NCBI RefSeq assembly: GCF_012275535.1
Contig: NZ_JAAVTK010000014.1
Coordinates: forward strand, 62,001 to 126,000
DNA: 64,000 bases
Direction of reading: 5' to 3'
Origin: Hymenobacter artigasi
Lineage (GTDB): Bacteria > Bacteroidota > Bacteroidia > Cytophagales > Hymenobacteraceae
Both the position numbers and the translations under genes were made by a program. Of this stretch, positions 34,928-44,198 are shown in pieces (position 1 is the first letter of the stretch; each line of letters starts with the position of its first letter). The notes below the pieces were generated by a model, which searched no databases, was not told the DNA's origin, and was given only the letters and a program-made list of their open reading frames with translations.

Positions 34928-35008
34928 TAAAAAAGCGTAGGTTAAAATGGATAATAGCCGCATGTTTACAGGGAGTTAACCTCCCTGATACAATTCCCAC
35001 CTTGGCCT

Positions 35009-38000
35009 ATGCGAACCAGTACTCTTTTACTAATACCACTGGCCGCAACGGCGGCCCTTACGGCGCAGGCCCAGACCCGGCAGGTGACCGGCACGGTCCT
35101 GAGCGCCGCCGACCGCTCGCCCCTGCCCGGCGTGTCGGTGCTGGTGAAAGGCACCAACGTGGGCACCGCCACCGGTGGCGACGGTACGTTTAGCCTGCCG
35201 GTGGCAGGCAACGAGGCCGTGTTGGTCTATTCTTTTGTCGGTTTCGAAACCGTGGAAGTGCGCGTGGGCAGCAGCTCGACCGTGGAGCCGGTGCGGCTCA
35301 CGGAGAAGAGCACCAGCCTCAACGACGTGGTGGTGGTGGGCTACGGCACCCAGCGCCGGCAGGACCTGACCGGCTCGGTGGCCTCCATCTCGGCCGCGCA
35401 GGTGGCCGAGGTGCCCATCAGCCGGCCCGAGCAGATTTTGCAGGGCCGCGTGAGCGGCGTGCAGGTGACGCAAACCAACTCCGAGCCCGGCGGCGGCTTG
35501 TCCATCCGCATCCGGGGCACCAATTCCATCAACTCCGGCAACGAGCCGCTGTTTGTGATTGACGGCTTCCCCGGCGCGGGCGATTTGAACTCCATCAACC
35601 CCTCCGATATCGAGAGCATTGAGGTGCTGAAGGACGCTTCGGCTACGGCCATCTACGGCTCGCGCGGGGCCAATGGCGTGGTGATTGTGACCACCAAAAA
35701 GGGCAAGGCCGGCCGCAACGTCATCGACTTTGAGGCCTACACCGGCGTGAACATCGTGCGCAAGCCCTACGAGCTGCTGAACGCCACCCAGTTTGCCACC
35801 TACCTCAACGAGGTGCAGACCCTGAACAACGCCGAAAATACCTCGCCCCGCGCCCTGCCCTACACCCCGGAGCAGATTGCCGCCCTGGGCGAAGGCACCA
35901 ACTGGCAGAAGGAGATTTTCCGCACCGCGCCCATGAACAACTACCAGCTGGGCTTTAGCGGGGGCACTGATGCCACGCGCTATAACATGAGCTTCAACTA
36001 CTTCGACCAGCAGGGCATCATCATCAACTCGGGCTTCAAGCGGGCTTCGGTGCGCCTGAACCTGGACCGGAAGGTGAGCGAGAAGGTCAATTTCAGCTTT
36101 ACCAGCCAGCTCTCGCGCACCAGGCAGCAGCGGGCCAACGTGAACACCGACGGCGGCAGCAACGGCGGTACCGTGCTCGACGCCCTGCGCTTCAACCCGG
36201 CCGTGCCCGTGCGCGACGCCAGCGGCAACTACACCCTCGATAACCAGCCCCAGCCCTACGTGGAAATCGGCGGCAACCCGGTGGCCTACGCCGAGCAGGT
36301 GCGCAACGAGGTAACCGTGCTGCGCGGCCTGCTGAACGTGGCCGCCACCTACGAAATACTGCCCGGCCTGAAGCTGCGCCTGGCCGGCGGCACCGACATC
36401 AACAACAACGTGGCCGACCAGTACATCCCCTCCACGGTGTACCAGGGGGCGAATACCAACGGTTTCGCCTCCAAAAGTTCCTCCACGAGCTACAGCTGGC
36501 TGAACGAGAACACGCTGACCTACGACCGCAAGCTCAACGAAAACAACGCCCTGAACGTGGTGACCGGCCTCACGTTTCAGGAATTCAACTTCGACCGCTA
36601 CAATGCTTCGGTCAGCAACCTGTTTACCAATGCCTTGAGTAATGACAACCTGGGCATTGGGGGCAATGTGCTGACGCCGGGTTCGGGCCGCAATTCCAAC
36701 ACGCTGGCCTCGTACTTCGGGCGGGTGAACTACCGGCTCATGGAGAAATACCTGTTCACGTTCACGATGCGGGCCGATGGCTCGTCGCGCTTCGGTACCA
36801 ATAACAAGTGGGGCTACTTTCCGTCGGCGGCGGTGGCTTACCGGGTTATCGACGAGAACTTTATGAAGGCGATGCCCGTGTTCACGGACCTGAAGGTGCG
36901 GGCCAGCTACGGCGTGACCGGCAACCAGGAAATCGGCTCCTATCAGTCGCTGGCCCGCTACGGCCTCAACCCGTACACGGCCGGCACCACCCGTTTGGTG
37001 GGCCTCACGGCGGCCAATATTCCCAACCCCGACCTGACCTGGGAATCGACGGCCTCGACCGACGTGGGCATCGACATTGGCTTCCTGAAAAACCGGATTT
37101 TGCTCACGGCTGATTATTACTACAAGAAAACCAGCGACTTGCTGCTGCAGGTGTCCATTCCGCAAACCTCGGGCTTCTCCAGCATCCTGCTCAACTCGGG
37201 CAGCGTGCAGAACAAGGGCTTCGAGCTGGGTGTGAACACGGTGAACGTGGAGGGTGCCCGCTTCGGCTGGAAAACCAACCTGAACTTCTCGCTGAACCGC
37301 AACAAAGTGCTGGACCTGAACGGCGAATACGAGCGGTTCGTGGGGCAGTCGAGCGGCAGCGTGTTTCCGGGCGCGGCCGGCAACACCGGCATTCTGCGCG
37401 TGGGCGAGCCCATTGGAGCCTTCTACGGCTACCAATTTCAGGGCATCTGGCAAACCCAGCAGGAAATCACCGAGAGCGGCATCACCGACAAAGTGCGCCC
37501 CGGCGACCCCCGCTACGCCGACAACAACGGCAACAAGCGCATCGATGCCGGCGACCGCGTTATCGTGGGCCAGGCCCAGCCCAAGTTCATCTATGGCGTC
37601 ACCAACAACTTCACCTTCGGGGGGCTGAGCCTGAGCGTGTTCATCCAGGGCGTGCAGGGCAGCAGCGTGCTCAACCTGAACCGCTACGAGCTGGAATCGG
37701 GGTTTGTGGCCCCCAACAAGGTGATAGCTGTGCTGGACCGCTGGACCGGCCCCGGCACCAGCAACACCATTCCCAAGGCTAACAGCGTGCTGCGCCGCCA
37801 AACCGGCATCACGAGCGATGTGGTGGAAGACGGCAGCTTTGTGCGCCTGAAAACGGCCACCATCAGCTACACCATTCCGGTGCCGGCGGGCATGGGCAAA
37901 ACGGTGAAATCGGCCAGCATCTACGTGACTGGTCAGAACCTGATTACCCTCACCAAATACACCGGCTACGACCCCGAGGTGAACTCCTTCGGTAACTCCA

Positions 38001-38077
38001 ACCTGAGCCTGAACACGGACTACAATGCCTTTCCCAGCTCCCGGACCTACATCGCCGGCATCAGAATCGGCTTCTAA
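35009..38077 (+). CDS. SusC/RagA-type TonB-dependent outer-membrane transporter
   Basis: This 1022-residue protein has a signal peptide (1-22). A carboxypeptidase-regulatory-like beta-domain follows (about 25-100, VTGTVLSAADRSPLPGVSV). The SusC linker NDVVVVGYGTQRR (near 106-117) comes next, then the plug domain (about 118-230, with LFVIDGFPGAGDLNSINPSDIESIEVLKDASATAIYGSRGAN-type residues). The 22-strand barrel ends in a Tyr-rich, Phe-terminated strand (TYIAGIRIGF). It imports oligosaccharides together with the SusD lipoprotein encoded 36 bp downstream. The neighbouring GH88 and GH3 enzymes suggest uronic-acid-containing, pectin-like substrates. No anti-sigma interaction domain is present at the N-terminus. 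Confidence 0.95.
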   Translation: MRTSTLLLIPLAATAALTAQAQTRQVTGTVLSAADRSPLPGVSVLVKGTNVGTATGGDGTFSLPVAGNEAVLVYSFVGFETVEVRVGSSSTVEPVRLTEKSTSLNDVVVVGYGTQRRQDLTGSVASISAAQVAEVPISRPEQILQGRVSGVQVTQTNSEPGGGLSIRIRGTNSINSGNEPLFVIDGFPGAGDLNSINPSDIESIEVLKDASATAIYGSRGANGVVIVTTKKGKAGRNVIDFEAYTGVNIVRKPYELLNATQFATYLNEVQTLNNAENTSPRALPYTPEQIAALGEGTNWQKEIFRTAPMNNYQLGFSGGTDATRYNMSFNYFDQQGIIINSGFKRASVRLNLDRKVSEKVNFSFTSQLSRTRQQRANVNTDGGSNGGTVLDALRFNPAVPVRDASGNYTLDNQPQPYVEIGGNPVAYAEQVRNEVTVLRGLLNVAATYEILPGLKLRLAGGTDINNNVADQYIPSTVYQGANTNGFASKSSSTSYSWLNENTLTYDRKLNENNALNVVTGLTFQEFNFDRYNASVSNLFTNALSNDNLGIGGNVLTPGSGRNSNTLASYFGRVNYRLMEKYLFTFTMRADGSSRFGTNNKWGYFPSAAVAYRVIDENFMKAMPVFTDLKVRASYGVTGNQEIGSYQSLARYGLNPYTAGTTRLVGLTAANIPNPDLTWESTASTDVGIDIGFLKNRILLTADYYYKKTSDLLLQVSIPQTSGFSSILLNSGSVQNKGFELGVNTVNVEGARFGWKTNLNFSLNRNKVLDLNGEYERFVGQSSGSVFPGAAGNTGILRVGEPIGAFYGYQFQGIWQTQQEITESGITDKVRPGDPRYADNNGNKRIDAGDRVIVGQAQPKFIYGVTNNFTFGGLSLSVFIQGVQGSSVLNLNRYELESGFVAPNKVIAVLDRWTGPGTSNTIPKANSVLRRQTGITSDVVEDGSFVRLKTATISYTIPVPAGMGKTVKSASIYVTGQNLITLTKYTGYDPEVNSFGNSNLSLNTDYNAFPSSRTYIAGIRIGF

Positions 38078-38113
38078 CCCTTCCCACCCAGGCATTCCTT
38101 ATTCCGCTTCGAT

Positions 38114-39535
38114 ATGAAAAAGAACCTCGTTCTACTCAGTTTGCTTACCCTGGGCCTGCTTTCTTCCTGTGAAAAATTTCTGGAAGAAAAGCCCTACGAT
38201 TTCCTCACGGCCTCCAACTTTTACCAGAATGAAGGCGACGCCGTGGCGGGCCTCAACGGCGCGTTTTCCATCATGCAGCAGCAGCGCCACTACGGCCGCA
38301 CGGCCTGGCTGGTGCAGGAGCTGGGCGGCGAGTACATTGAGGTGGTGGGCGCCACCACCGGCGACCGCGCCGAGCTGAACCGCTACACTTACACGGCCAA
38401 TAACGGCGAAATTTCCTTCTGGTGGAGCAGCACCTACCTGATGATTGCGCGGGCCAACGACGTGATTCAGAAGGTGCCGCCCATCAACATGGACGCGGCC
38501 CGCAAAAACAACCTGGTGGGCAACGCCCGCTTCCTGCGGGCGCTGGGCTACTTCGAGCTGGTGCGCAGCTTCGGGGCCGTGCCCCTGATTCTGGCCCCGG
38601 TGAGCGGCCCCAACGACGACCTGCGCCCCGCCCGCACGCCCACCGCCGGGGTGTACAACCAAATTATCGACGACCTGAAGTTTGCCGAAGCCAATTGCCT
38701 GCCCGAGAACCAGATTGCGGCTACCAGCAAAGGCCGGGTATCGAGCGGGGCGGCGGCCGCCCTGCTGGCCAAAGTCTACCTGACCCGCGCTAGCAGCGCC
38801 GATGCGCAGGCCGGCGACAATGCCGACGCGCTGGCCGCCGCCAACCGCGTCATTGGGACCAATCTCTACAGCCTGCTGCCCGTGTTTGGCGACGTGTTCA
38901 GCGCCGACAAGGAAAACGGGGCCGAGCACATCTTCTCGGTGCAGTTTGACCTGCCGCCGAACGTGGGCAACATCATTGTGCGGCAGTACCTGTCGGCGGC
39001 GGGCGGCGGCTTCGGCTCGTTTACGGCTACCGACCAGTTTGCCAATTCCTACGCCACCGCCGATGTGCGCAAGGACTGGACGCTGACCAACAAGGCCGGT
39101 ACGGCCACGCTGGCGCAATACTACTTCAACAAGTTCCGGGACGACAAGCGCATCGGCAACGACTCGCGGGCCAACTGGCTGATTCTACGCTTCGCCGATG
39201 TGCTGCTGATGCAGTCCGAGGCCCTCAACAACCTCAACGCCGCCGACCCAACCAAGTACACCGGCATCAACCGGGTGCGGGTGCGGGCCGGACTGGCCCC
39301 GCTGCCCACCACGGCCACCAGCAAGGCGGCCTTTGTTGACCAACTGGTACAGGAGCGCGCCTGGGAGTTTGCCCAGGAAGGCCACCGCCGCTTCGACCTG
39401 TTGCGCCTGGGCCGCCTGCAGCAGGTGGAGCAGACCGTGCTCGGCCGTGCCGTGCCGACCAATGCCCTGCTGCTGCCCCTGCCGCAGGGCGAAATCCTGC
39501 TGAACCCCAGCCTGGTGCAAAACCCCGGTTTTTGA
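38114..39535 (+). CDS. SusD/RagB-type nutrient-binding lipoprotein
   Basis: This 473-residue lipoprotein (LLSSC, lipidated Cys19) has the SusD start EKFLEEKPYDFLTASNFYQNEGDAV. Its tetratricopeptide-like segments include ARFLRALGYFELVRSFGAVPL and KVYLTRASS. The family C-terminal region contains RFADVLLMQSEALN, INRVRVRAGL and ERAWEFAQEGHRRFDLLRLGRL. It acts as the surface lid of the SusC transporter. Its stop codon overlaps the start of the GH88 gene by one base, indicating coupled expression of the locus. Confidence 0.95.
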   Translation: MKKNLVLLSLLTLGLLSSCEKFLEEKPYDFLTASNFYQNEGDAVAGLNGAFSIMQQQRHYGRTAWLVQELGGEYIEVVGATTGDRAELNRYTYTANNGEISFWWSSTYLMIARANDVIQKVPPINMDAARKNNLVGNARFLRALGYFELVRSFGAVPLILAPVSGPNDDLRPARTPTAGVYNQIIDDLKFAEANCLPENQIAATSKGRVSSGAAAALLAKVYLTRASSADAQAGDNADALAAANRVIGTNLYSLLPVFGDVFSADKENGAEHIFSVQFDLPPNVGNIIVRQYLSAAGGGFGSFTATDQFANSYATADVRKDWTLTNKAGTATLAQYYFNKFRDDKRIGNDSRANWLILRFADVLLMQSEALNNLNAADPTKYTGINRVRVRAGLAPLPTTATSKAAFVDQLVQERAWEFAQEGHRRFDLLRLGRLQQVEQTVLGRAVPTNALLLPLPQGEILLNPSLVQNPGF

Positions 39536-40770
39536 TGCGGGCCCTACGTTTTCGCTGGGCCGTATCGGCATCGCGCATTCTGGCGGGGGCGCGCCCGTTG
39601 CTGCTGGTGGGGCTACTCGCGCTGGCGGGCCCCGCTTGTGCCCAAAAGGCTCCGGATATTCCCGTGGCCCAGGTGGTGGCGCTGGCCGAAACCCAGTACG
39701 CCGCCCTGCTGCGCCAGTACCCGGACAGCACCCGGCAGCCCCGCAGTACCAACGCCGACGGCTCGCTGCAGCTCACCAGCAGCCGCAACTGGACCAGCGG
39801 GTTCTTCGCCGGCAACCTCTGGTACCTGGCCCGCTTCACGGGTAAGGACGCGTGGCGCCGCCGCGCCACCGCCCGCACCGCAACCCTGGAAGCGGAAAAA
39901 AACACCACCAACACCCACGACCTGGGCTTTATTCTGAACACCTCTTTCGGCCAGGGCTACGCGCTGACGCAGCGCCCGGAATACCGCGCCGTCGTGCTGC
40001 AGGCCGCGGCTACGCTGGTGCGCCGCTTCAACCCCACGGTGGGGGCGTTGCGCTCCTGGGACTTTGCACCGTTCACCTATCCGGTCATCGTCGATAACCT
40101 GATGAACCTGGAAATGCTGTTTTCGGCCAGCAAGCTCAGCGGTGATACCAGCTTCGCCCACATCGCCAAAACCCACGCCAATACCGACCTCAAGTACCGC
40201 TTCCGCGAGGACTACAGCACGTTTCACGTGCTCGATTTTGACCCCGCCACCGGCCAGCTACGCAAGCAAATGACCCATCAGGGCTACGCCGATAACTCCT
40301 GCTGGGCCCGGGGGCAGGCCTGGGCCATCTACGGCTACGCCATGCTCTACCGCTACACCCGCGACCCGCGCTACCTGGCGGCCTCCCGGCACGCCGCCGA
40401 TTACTTCATCAAACAAACCAATAAAATCGCGGACCACATTCCGTACTGGGATTTCAACGCGCCCGACATCCCCAACGCTCCGCGCGATGCCTCGGCCGCC
40501 GCCGTGGCCGCTTCGGGCCTGCTGGAGCTGAGCAAGTACGCCCGGAACCCGAAGCAGTATTATGCGGCCGCCACGGCCATGCTCAGCAGCCTGTGCTCGC
40601 CGCAGTACCTGGCCGCGCCGGGCACCAACAACTTCTTCCTGCTGAAGCACAGCACCGGCAACAAGCCCGCTGGCTCGGAAATCGATGTGCCTTTGGTTTA
40701 CGCCGATTATTACCTGCTGGAAGCCCTGTGGCGCTACCAGCATTATGCTACCCTGGTATTTGCCAAGTAG
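39535..40770 (+). CDS. Glycoside hydrolase family 88 unsaturated glucuronyl/galacturonyl hydrolase
   Basis: This 411-residue exported enzyme (signal ending GPACAQ) has an alpha/alpha-barrel of the GH88/GH105 clan. Likely catalytic aspartates are Asp129 in NTHDLGFILNTSFG and Asp187 in VIVDNLMNLEM. Other family features are SRNWTSGFFAGNLWYLA, NSCWARGQAWAIYGYAM and DASAAAVAASGLLEL. It removes the unsaturated uronic acid left by polysaccharide lyases, so it fits downstream of a pectate lyase such as that at 15 kb. The ATG at 39535 shares its A with the SusD stop TGA; a TTG one codon earlier is unlikely. Confidence 0.88.
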   Translation: MRALRFRWAVSASRILAGARPLLLVGLLALAGPACAQKAPDIPVAQVVALAETQYAALLRQYPDSTRQPRSTNADGSLQLTSSRNWTSGFFAGNLWYLARFTGKDAWRRRATARTATLEAEKNTTNTHDLGFILNTSFGQGYALTQRPEYRAVVLQAAATLVRRFNPTVGALRSWDFAPFTYPVIVDNLMNLEMLFSASKLSGDTSFAHIAKTHANTDLKYRFREDYSTFHVLDFDPATGQLRKQMTHQGYADNSCWARGQAWAIYGYAMLYRYTRDPRYLAASRHAADYFIKQTNKIADHIPYWDFNAPDIPNAPRDASAAAVAASGLLELSKYARNPKQYYAAATAMLSSLCSPQYLAAPGTNNFFLLKHSTGNKPAGSEIDVPLVYADYYLLEALWRYQHYATLVFAK

Positions 40771-40794
40771 GGGCTGTTTAGGGTTTCAAAATCT

Positions 40795-40893
40795 GTCATC
40801 CTGAGCTTGCGAAGGACCTTATCAAGTTCGTGCGATTTAGAACCAAGCATAAAAAAGCAGTTGTAATAAGGTCCTTCGCAAGCTCAGGATGAC
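40795..40893. repeat. GTCATCCTGAGC palindromic repeat, copy 1
   Basis: Perfect 28-bp arms 40795-40822 and 40866-40893 (GTCATCCTGAGCTTGCGAAGG... and complement) are further enclosed by a GGGCTGTTTAGGGTTTC-like inverted pair. Other copies are at 49874-49990, 52374-52477 and 55390-55483. Confidence 0.92.
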
Positions 40894-40957
40894 AAACGAC
40901 GAAAAAATCGAAACCCTAAACGGGCTCAGAATATCTCAAGTGACTATTGCTCCCCGA

Positions 40958-43366
40958 ATGAATCGAAATAAACTCTTCCTGGCCTTACTGTGCCTGGCCA
41001 GCGGCCCGCTTCACGCCCAGAAAAGCCTCTACCACAAAGGCTGGGTCGACTTCAACAAAAACGGCCGGCGCGACGTGTACGAGGACGTGACCCAGCCGCT
41101 GGACAAGCGCGTGGACGACCTGCTGGCCCAGATGAATCTGGACGAAAAAACCTGCCAGATGGCCACGCTCTACGGTTTCGGGCGGGTGCTGAAGGACGAG
41201 ATGCCCACCCCCGGCTGGAAAACCGAAGTCTGGAAAGACGGCATCGCCAACATCGACGAGGAGCTTAACGGCGTGCGCAACACCCCGAAAGCCGCCAGCA
41301 AATACACCTACCCGTTCAGCCGGCACGCCGAGGGCATCAATAACGTGCAGCGCTGGTTCGTGGAGGAAACGCGGCTGGGCATCCCCGTCGATTTCACCAA
41401 CGAGGGCATCCACGGGCTGAACCACGACCGCGCCACGCCCTTGCCGGCGCCCATCGGCATCGGCAGCACCTGGAACAAGGCCCTGGTGCGCCGCGCCGGC
41501 GAAACCGTGGGCCGCGAGGCCAAAGCCCTGGGCTACACCAATGTGTACGTGCCCATTCTGGACCCCGCCCGCGACCCGCGCTGGGGCCGCGTGGTGGAAT
41601 GCTACGGCGAAGACCCCTTCCTCATCGCGGAGCTGGGCAAGCAGATGGTCCTCGGCGTGCAGGGCCAGGGCGTAGCCGCCACGCTCAAGCACTTTGCCGT
41701 GTACAGCGTGCCCAAGGGCGGGCGCGACGGCAACGCCCGCACCGACCCGCACGTGGCCCCGCGCGAGCTGCACCAGATGTACCTGTACCCGTTTCGCCGC
41801 GTCATTCAGGAGGCCCACCCGCTGGGCGTGATGAGCAGCTACAACGACTGGGACGGCGTGCCCATCACCGGCAGCCACTACTTCCTGACGGAGCTGCTGC
41901 GCCAGCAATACGGCTTCGATGGCTACGTGGTGTCCGATAGTCGGGCGGTGGAGTTTATTGCGGATAAGCACCACGTCGCAACCGATTTCCTCGACGGCAC
42001 CCGCCAGGCCGTAGAGGCTGGCCTGAACGTGTGGACCAACTTCTACACCCCCGCCACCTACATCAACAACGTGCGCGAGCTGGTGAAAACCGGCCGCCTG
42101 GCCCAGGCCACCGTCGATGAGCGGGTGCGCCAGGTCCTAAGCGTGAAATTCCGCCTCGGCCTCTTCGACCAGCCCTATGTACCCAACCCCCGGCAAGCCG
42201 ACAAAACCGTGCACACGCCCGCCGATGAGGCCTTCGCCCTGCAAGCCAACCGCGAGTCACTCGTCCTGCTGAAAAACGAAAACGCCCGCCTGCCCCTGCA
42301 AAAAAGCCAGCTCAAAAACCTGCTCGTAGTGGGCCCGCTGGCCGATAATCCCGACCCCGCCATCAGCCGCTACGGCCCCTCGAACAACCCCGTCACCACC
42401 GTGCTCAAGGGCCTGCAGGCCGCCGCTGGCCCCGGCCTCACGGTGCAGTACGCCAAGGGCTGCGACGTAGTCTGCCCCGGCTGGCCCGATACCGAGCTGG
42501 TGCCCACGCTCCTGAGCCCCACTGAGCAGCAGGGCATTGCCGACGCTGTGGCCAAGGCCCAGGTCGCCGACGTCATCATCGCCGTACTGGGCGAGGACGA
42601 CAAAACCGTGGGCGAAAGCCTCTCGCGCACCTCGCTCGACCTGCCCGGCCGTCAGCAGCAACTGCTGGAGGCCCTGCACGCCACCGGCAAGCCCGTGGTG
42701 TTGGTGCTCATTAACGGCCAGCCGCTCACTATAAACTGGGCGGCGCGCAACGTGCCGGCCATTTTGGAGGCGTGGTTCCCGAGCCCGTCGGGCGGTACGG
42801 CCATCGCCGAAGCGCTGTTTGGCGATTACAACCCCGGCGGCAAGCTCCCCATGACCTTCCCCAAAAGCACGGGCCAGATTGAGTTCAACTTCCCCTTCAA
42901 GCCTGCCTCCCAGGCCGACCAGCCCATTGCCGGTGACCCCAACGGCGGCGGCAAAACCGCCACCAACGGCCCAATCTATCCCTTCGGCTTCGGCCTGAGC
43001 TACACCACCTTCACCTACTCCAACCTCCAGGTGACCCCGAGCGAAGCCGCCCCCCAGGCCCCCATCGAAATTGCCGTGGACGTAGCCAACACCGGCCCGG
43101 TAAAAGGCGACGAAGTAGTCCAGCTCTACCTGCGCGACAAGCTCAGCACCGTCATCACCTACGACAGCCAGCTGCGCGGCTTCGAGCGCGTGAGCCTGGC
43201 CCCCGGCGAGAAGAAAACCATCCACTTCACCCTCCGCCCCGACGACCTGAAACTCCTCGACCGCAACATGAACTGGGTAGTCGAGCCTGGCGAATTCGAA
43301 GTGCTGGTGGGCAGTTCCTCCACAGATATCCGGGCGAAACAGACGTTTGTGAGCAAGGCGGAGTAA
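40958..43366 (+). CDS. Glycoside hydrolase family 3 (beta-glucosidase/xylosidase-like)
   Basis: This 802-residue exported enzyme starts at the ATG at 40958 (MNRNKLFLALLCLASG, cleavage near LHAQ). An upstream in-frame ATG at 40889 lies inside a palindromic repeat and is rejected. The GH3 N-terminal barrel includes VPILDPARDPRWGRVVECYGEDP and YVVSDSRAVEF with the probable nucleophile Asp327. The C-terminal alpha/beta sandwich has ESLSRTSLDLPGRQQQLLEAL, and a fibronectin III-like domain ends the protein (VAPGEKKTIHFTLRPDDL type). It should remove terminal beta-linked sugars from oligosaccharides in the periplasm. It is the last gene of the PUL. Confidence 0.9.
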   Translation: MNRNKLFLALLCLASGPLHAQKSLYHKGWVDFNKNGRRDVYEDVTQPLDKRVDDLLAQMNLDEKTCQMATLYGFGRVLKDEMPTPGWKTEVWKDGIANIDEELNGVRNTPKAASKYTYPFSRHAEGINNVQRWFVEETRLGIPVDFTNEGIHGLNHDRATPLPAPIGIGSTWNKALVRRAGETVGREAKALGYTNVYVPILDPARDPRWGRVVECYGEDPFLIAELGKQMVLGVQGQGVAATLKHFAVYSVPKGGRDGNARTDPHVAPRELHQMYLYPFRRVIQEAHPLGVMSSYNDWDGVPITGSHYFLTELLRQQYGFDGYVVSDSRAVEFIADKHHVATDFLDGTRQAVEAGLNVWTNFYTPATYINNVRELVKTGRLAQATVDERVRQVLSVKFRLGLFDQPYVPNPRQADKTVHTPADEAFALQANRESLVLLKNENARLPLQKSQLKNLLVVGPLADNPDPAISRYGPSNNPVTTVLKGLQAAAGPGLTVQYAKGCDVVCPGWPDTELVPTLLSPTEQQGIADAVAKAQVADVIIAVLGEDDKTVGESLSRTSLDLPGRQQQLLEALHATGKPVVLVLINGQPLTINWAARNVPAILEAWFPSPSGGTAIAEALFGDYNPGGKLPMTFPKSTGQIEFNFPFKPASQADQPIAGDPNGGGKTATNGPIYPFGFGLSYTTFTYSNLQVTPSEAAPQAPIEIAVDVANTGPVKGDEVVQLYLRDKLSTVITYDSQLRGFERVSLAPGEKKTIHFTLRPDDLKLLDRNMNWVVEPGEFEVLVGSSSTDIRAKQTFVSKAE

Positions 43367-43459
43367 CGGGCGTTGCCGCGTTCCGAAACCGGTGAGTGCG
43401 GGTGGCGCATTGCCAGTCCGGCGGCTGCATCCGGGGCCATCAGGCCCTGCCCGTGAGCC

Positions 43460-44017
43460 CTACAGCCAAGCCGCGCTTAGGGCGTAAGACACGGCCATGA
43501 ACCCCGAGAAGATGGAGCTGGCCATGAAGCGCCGCTCGGTGGCTACGCAGTTCTGAATGTAGTAGTTGGCCGCCAGCGAAACCGGGGCGTTCAGCAGGAA
43601 GGAGCGGCCGGCGACGGGCAGCAGGGCCAGCGAAATCGTTTCGGTGGCGCCCCCAAATATGGCCAGAAACACGTAGTGCCGGGCAATCCAGAGCGGGTTG
43701 AAGTAGAGCAGAGTGAGGGCTGCGCGGCTAGTTTTGCGCAACTGGCTGCCGTCTGGTCGAGCCGGTACCCGCGCGTCGAGCCAGCGGAAAAAGGCCGGTA
43801 CCTCCACGGAGTAGAGCAAGCCGCCCACCAGGGCCATGCCCAGCAGTCGCAGCAAGCTAAACTGATGTAGCACCAGCGCGGCGGCGGTATCGCCGGCGGC
43901 ATAAATCAGGAAGCCCTGGACGTGGGTACCAAGTGGGATAGAGCGGGTAAGTTGCAAGTAGGGGAGGGGGTTCGTAAAATCGGGGTGCAAAAGTACGAAA
44001 ACCATTTCCGGCGTCAT
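43460..44017 (-). CDS. Small membrane protein resembling the Mpv17/PMP22 family
   Basis: This protein of about 185 residues has four hydrophobic segments. The order YAAGDTAAALVL, VEVPAFFRWLDARVP, LLYFNPLWIARHYVFL and PVSLAANYYIQNCVATERRF..SYALS recalls Mpv17-type channels (GD, WYxxLD, P..N....VP..R, SYLS positions), a comparison made by eye only. The first residues (from MTPEMVFVLLHPDF) and the upstream codons look like a relic of the XdhB C-terminus, so the true start could be further downstream. It converges with the GH3 gene and diverges from the HEPN gene. Confidence 0.45.
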   Translation of the reverse strand: MTPEMVFVLLHPDFTNPLPYLQLTRSIPLGTHVQGFLIYAAGDTAAALVLHQFSLLRLLGMALVGGLLYSVEVPAFFRWLDARVPARPDGSQLRKTSRAALTLLYFNPLWIARHYVFLAIFGGATETISLALLPVAGRSFLLNAPVSLAANYYIQNCVATERRFMASSIFSGFMAVSYALSAAWL

Positions 44018-44095
44018 AGGGGCGGCGAAAGAAACAGGCGGGTGGCGTTGCAAAGCCCCCACCAGCTACCCCTTCCTTCGGCGCTGCCGCCACCA
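43975..44095 (-). other. Relic resembling the 3' end of xdhB
   Basis: On the minus strand this stretch encodes HPPVSFAAPMTPEMVFVLL and HPDFTNP. It aligns with XdhB residues about 729-755 (HTALPFSAPLTPEKVLVSL, YPEFAHEP) at 12 of 26 positions. The DNA also aligns by eye, for example TTTCCGGCGT followed by GGGGCGG in both. It has the same orientation as xdhB, which ends 1.9 kb to the right. I infer a decayed duplicate or a boundary scar. Confidence 0.45.
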
Positions 44096-44147
44096 GCCCG
44101 AGCCTGCCCAACTCCTTCCCCAGAGCCCTGAACTGCGGCAGAAACGA

Positions 44148-44182
44148 CAAGAGGCTGAAGCGCCCGTAGCTTCAGCCTCTTG
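44148..44182. repeat. 35-bp palindrome, left flank of the HEPN/MNT pair
   Basis: The sequence begins CAAGAGGCTGAAGC and ends GCTTCAGCCTCTTG with the loop GCCCGTA. It is the exact reverse complement of 44951-44985 over all 35 bp, and similarity continues outward over CAGAAAC. It lies only 16 bp before the HEPN start codon, an odd place for a terminator of that gene. Confidence 0.9.
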
Positions 44183-44198
44183 TGCGTTAACTTGCGGC

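Larger units (their letters stand above)
34618..35008. other. 391-bp intergenic region between purine operon and PUL
   Basis: It holds a strong terminator at its left end and a LacI-like operator candidate near 34914. The rest is mixed-composition DNA with no credible gene. The last 80 bp are AT-rich, as expected for the PUL promoter. Confidence 0.6.

Noticed and set aside
35030..38095. Continuous 1021-codon open frame antisense to the SusC gene
   Set aside because: It mirrors the SusC codons exactly; composition (Val/His/Gly/Ala) is that of a shadow frame, and SusC is unambiguous.
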